Source: G965115915 sp965115915
GTDB taxonomy: Bacteria > Pseudomonadota > Gammaproteobacteria > Eutrophobiales > Eutrophobiaceae
Reading direction: 5' to 3'
Assembly (NCBI GenBank): GCA_965115915.1
Contig: OZ220483.1
Coordinates: 868,001-932,000, forward strand
Length of the DNA: 64,000 bases
Below are positions 62,704 to 64,000 of this stretch, piece after piece; within the stretch, counting starts at the first letter, position 1; every line of letters starts with the position of its first letter. Both the position numbers and the translations under genes were made by a program. The notes beneath the pieces are model-generated. The model did not search any database, had not been told where the DNA came from, and saw nothing but the letters and a program-made list of their open reading frames with translations.

Positions 62704-63300
62704 TCATCCCAGTATCACGATATTTTTGGGCAGAAAATTGATATTTCCCACCTTGCCGTCACGACCGATACTGAAGCGCAGGGCTGTTTTTTCATCGCCT
62801 TTCTTTTCCATTTCCACAGAACCATAGTAAACGACCTCCAGTGCGGGATTGACCTTGACCAGCCGCACGCTTACCTCCACAGGTTTTTGCGTCTCCGTGG
62901 CATAATAATGCAGATTGACGACATATTCTCCACGCACCACGCCGCGCAGCGTGACGATTTCCTGATTGAGCGGGTTTTGCACTTCTTCCCCATCGATAAA
63001 TATCACATCGTTTATCAGGCCACGGTCGTCTCGGTCCAGGTGCAGTAGTCCGACTTCCGGGTTTCGAAACCAGACGATCTGTCCATTGGGGTCTTCGACC
63101 CACACATCGATGTCATCCGGACTGTCATCTTCCCAGGTGATGCTCAGTATGTATTCGGCTTTGGGGTCGATGATACCTGTTTTTGCCTCCGGATTCATAA
63201 ACATGATAGCGACCAGAAAAAGCAGAGTGAAGCCGAGCAGGGCGTTGAACAGCAGATCGGTGAAAGGGTCCGAGTACGAGCGTCTTTTGCGTGGTGACAT
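62704..63300 (-). CDS. ExbD-like membrane-anchored protein with unusual periplasmic domain
   Basis: A 198-residue protein with a basic N-terminus, one membrane helix (about 15-34) and a large periplasmic domain. The helix begins DPFTDLLFNALLGF, which fits the ExbD pattern P-x-x-D-x-x-F (Pro12, Asp15, Phe18), with Asp15 in the place of the protonatable ExbD Asp. The outside part is not the usual small ExbD domain. It contains DDIDVWVEDPNGQIVWFRNP and LDRDDRGLINDVIFIDGEE, then VVRGEYVVNLHYYAT, and looks beta-rich. It lies 30 bases after an ExbB-like gene. It probably forms an ion-driven motor of unknown output. Confidence 0.78.
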   Translation of the reverse strand: MSPRKRRSYSDPFTDLLFNALLGFTLLFLVAIMFMNPEAKTGIIDPKAEYILSITWEDDSPDDIDVWVEDPNGQIVWFRNPEVGLLHLDRDDRGLINDVIFIDGEEVQNPLNQEIVTLRGVVRGEYVVNLHYYATETQKPVEVSVRLVKVNPALEVVYYGSVEMEKKGDEKTALRFSIGRDGKVGNINFLPKNIVILG

Positions 63301-63330
63301 TGGCCAAGTGATTTCTGGTGTACCGGGTTA

Positions 63331-64000
63331 TCACAAACTGTCCGTAGCGTGTGCTGTTGCCCCCGTCTCTGTTGGTCGAGTTTTGGACATGCTGTTGCAC
63401 TGTACCGCAATATGCCGACACATGGTGAGCAGTTCATCGCAGTGCTGATCTATCATATGATACTGCAGTGAAGCGAACAGGCTACACACCAGCCCCGCCA
63501 GCGTGGTGTACAAGGCTGTGCCCATACCGTTACTCATATGTTTCAGGACTTTCTGCATGGTGGCCACATCAAAATCACTGATGTTGGAGACCGAGCCAAG
63601 CATGAAGATGAAGCCGACAATGGTCCCGAGCAGCCCCAGCTTGAGCATCATGTCTGCGGCAAACCAGCCGATCTCCTGCGGGCCTTTCAAGCGTACTTCA
63701 TAGACCTCGCCGAGGTCTCCGTTATCCACCCAGGGCCCGTCGTTTACAGTGTTGTTGCGCCCGGTACAGGTTTCCCGCAGATAATCTGTCACTATGCATT
63801 GCGGGATGGAGGTGTCGTTGAGTAACAGGGCGTTGCCTTGTACCCTCAGGTGTTGCTGGTCGTTCAGGGCGGCGGTGATTGTCCTGGCGGCCCGCTGACT
63901 CAACTGATGTTGGCGCGATATGACGCAGACTCGATACAGGCAGTGCACGCTTATCAGCAGATATGCCAGCGCGATAATCCAGGAGATCCGGCTGCGGTCA
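63331..64000 (-). CDS. MotA/TolQ/ExbB-like channel protein, N-terminus beyond window
   Basis: The frame is open to the right edge; 222 C-terminal residues are visible. A helix near the edge (SWIIALAYLLISVHCLYRV) is followed by a periplasmic or cytoplasmic loop, then WFAADMMLKLGLLGTIVGF, the ExbB/TolQ core helix, and GMGTALYTTLAGLVCSLFASL, the last channel helix. These match the MotA/TolQ/ExbB proton-channel family. The next gene encodes an ExbD-like partner. It is distinct from the exbB at 12081 and its TtpC-like neighbour. Confidence 0.83.
   Translation of the reverse strand, partial: DRSRISWIIALAYLLISVHCLYRVCVISRQHQLSQRAARTITAALNDQQHLRVQGNALLLNDTSIPQCIVTDYLRETCTGRNNTVNDGPWVDNGDLGEVYEVRLKGPQEIGWFAADMMLKLGLLGTIVGFIFMLGSVSNISDFDVATMQKVLKHMSNGMGTALYTTLAGLVCSLFASLQYHMIDQHCDELLTMCRHIAVQCNSMSKTRPTETGATAHATDSL

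Noticed and set aside
1..64000. tRNA, rRNA, CRISPR arrays, insertion sequences and prophage genes
   Set aside because: Intergenic regions were read on both strands for cloverleaf-like sequence, regular spacer repeats and transposase or integrase motifs; none was seen. A covariance-model search would be needed to exclude small RNAs.

Overview
The window looks like the chromosome of a gammaproteobacterium with an oxidative, probably sulfur-metabolising lifestyle. The evidence is conserved gammaproteobacterial gene order: nadB facing rpoE-rseA-rseB-mucD-lepA-lepB-rnc, tesA facing ybbA-ybbP, and mutS convergent with fdxA. It also carries a TonB2-type energising operon, mlaFED and a soxCD-like pair. 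No insertion sequence, prophage, CRISPR array, rRNA or tRNA was found. Genus-level assignment is not possible from sequence reading alone.

Left part (1-15048). A PfaA-type polyunsaturated fatty acid/polyketide synthase subunit (KS-AT-ACP-ACP visible) runs leftwards out of the window. Divergent from it, behind a Fur-like operator, is an iron-uptake block: a TonB-dependent receptor, the decayed tail of a second receptor, a small membrane protein, a PepSY-TM protein and two small accessory proteins. A tightly overlapping six-gene operon follows (DUF3450 protein, TtpC-like ExbB, ExbB, ExbD, TonB, TPR protein), which would energise such receptors.

Middle-left (15049-29164). An ABC exporter plus ApbE flavin-transferase lipoprotein (minus strand), an AddB/AddA-like repair nuclease-helicase pair, the tesA | ybbA-ybbP divergon whose start codons interlock on one CATG, and a conserved-looking hypothetical gene.

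Middle (29384-40929). nadB diverges from the envelope-stress operon rpoE-rseA-rseB-mucD, which runs into lepA-lepB-rnc through ATGA overlaps. Then come a GT9 glycosyltransferase with a TTG start, a solitary RnfE-like membrane protein lacking the expected cysteines, and nth.

Middle-right (41009-54443). A signalling cluster (GAF-SpoIIE-HATPase protein, STAS protein, FHA protein, PP2C phosphatase), a DUF4124 protein, fdxA/mutS, htpG with a heat-shock-like promoter, a GAF-HD-GYP protein and a SoxC/SoxD-like sulfite dehydrogenase pair.

Right part (54586-64000, minus strand). One operon runs mlaF-mlaE-mlaD, then an unusual fusion of a CDP-alcohol phosphatidyltransferase-like membrane domain to a Sco1 copper chaperone, then a PCu(A)C copper chaperone and psd. 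It couples phospholipid handling with copper delivery. Upstream lies a large Sel1-repeat protein with an acidic repeat insert. At the right edge is an ExbB/ExbD-like ion-driven module whose ExbD-like subunit carries an unusual periplasmic domain. The fusion operon and the right-edge module are the best candidates for undescribed biology.
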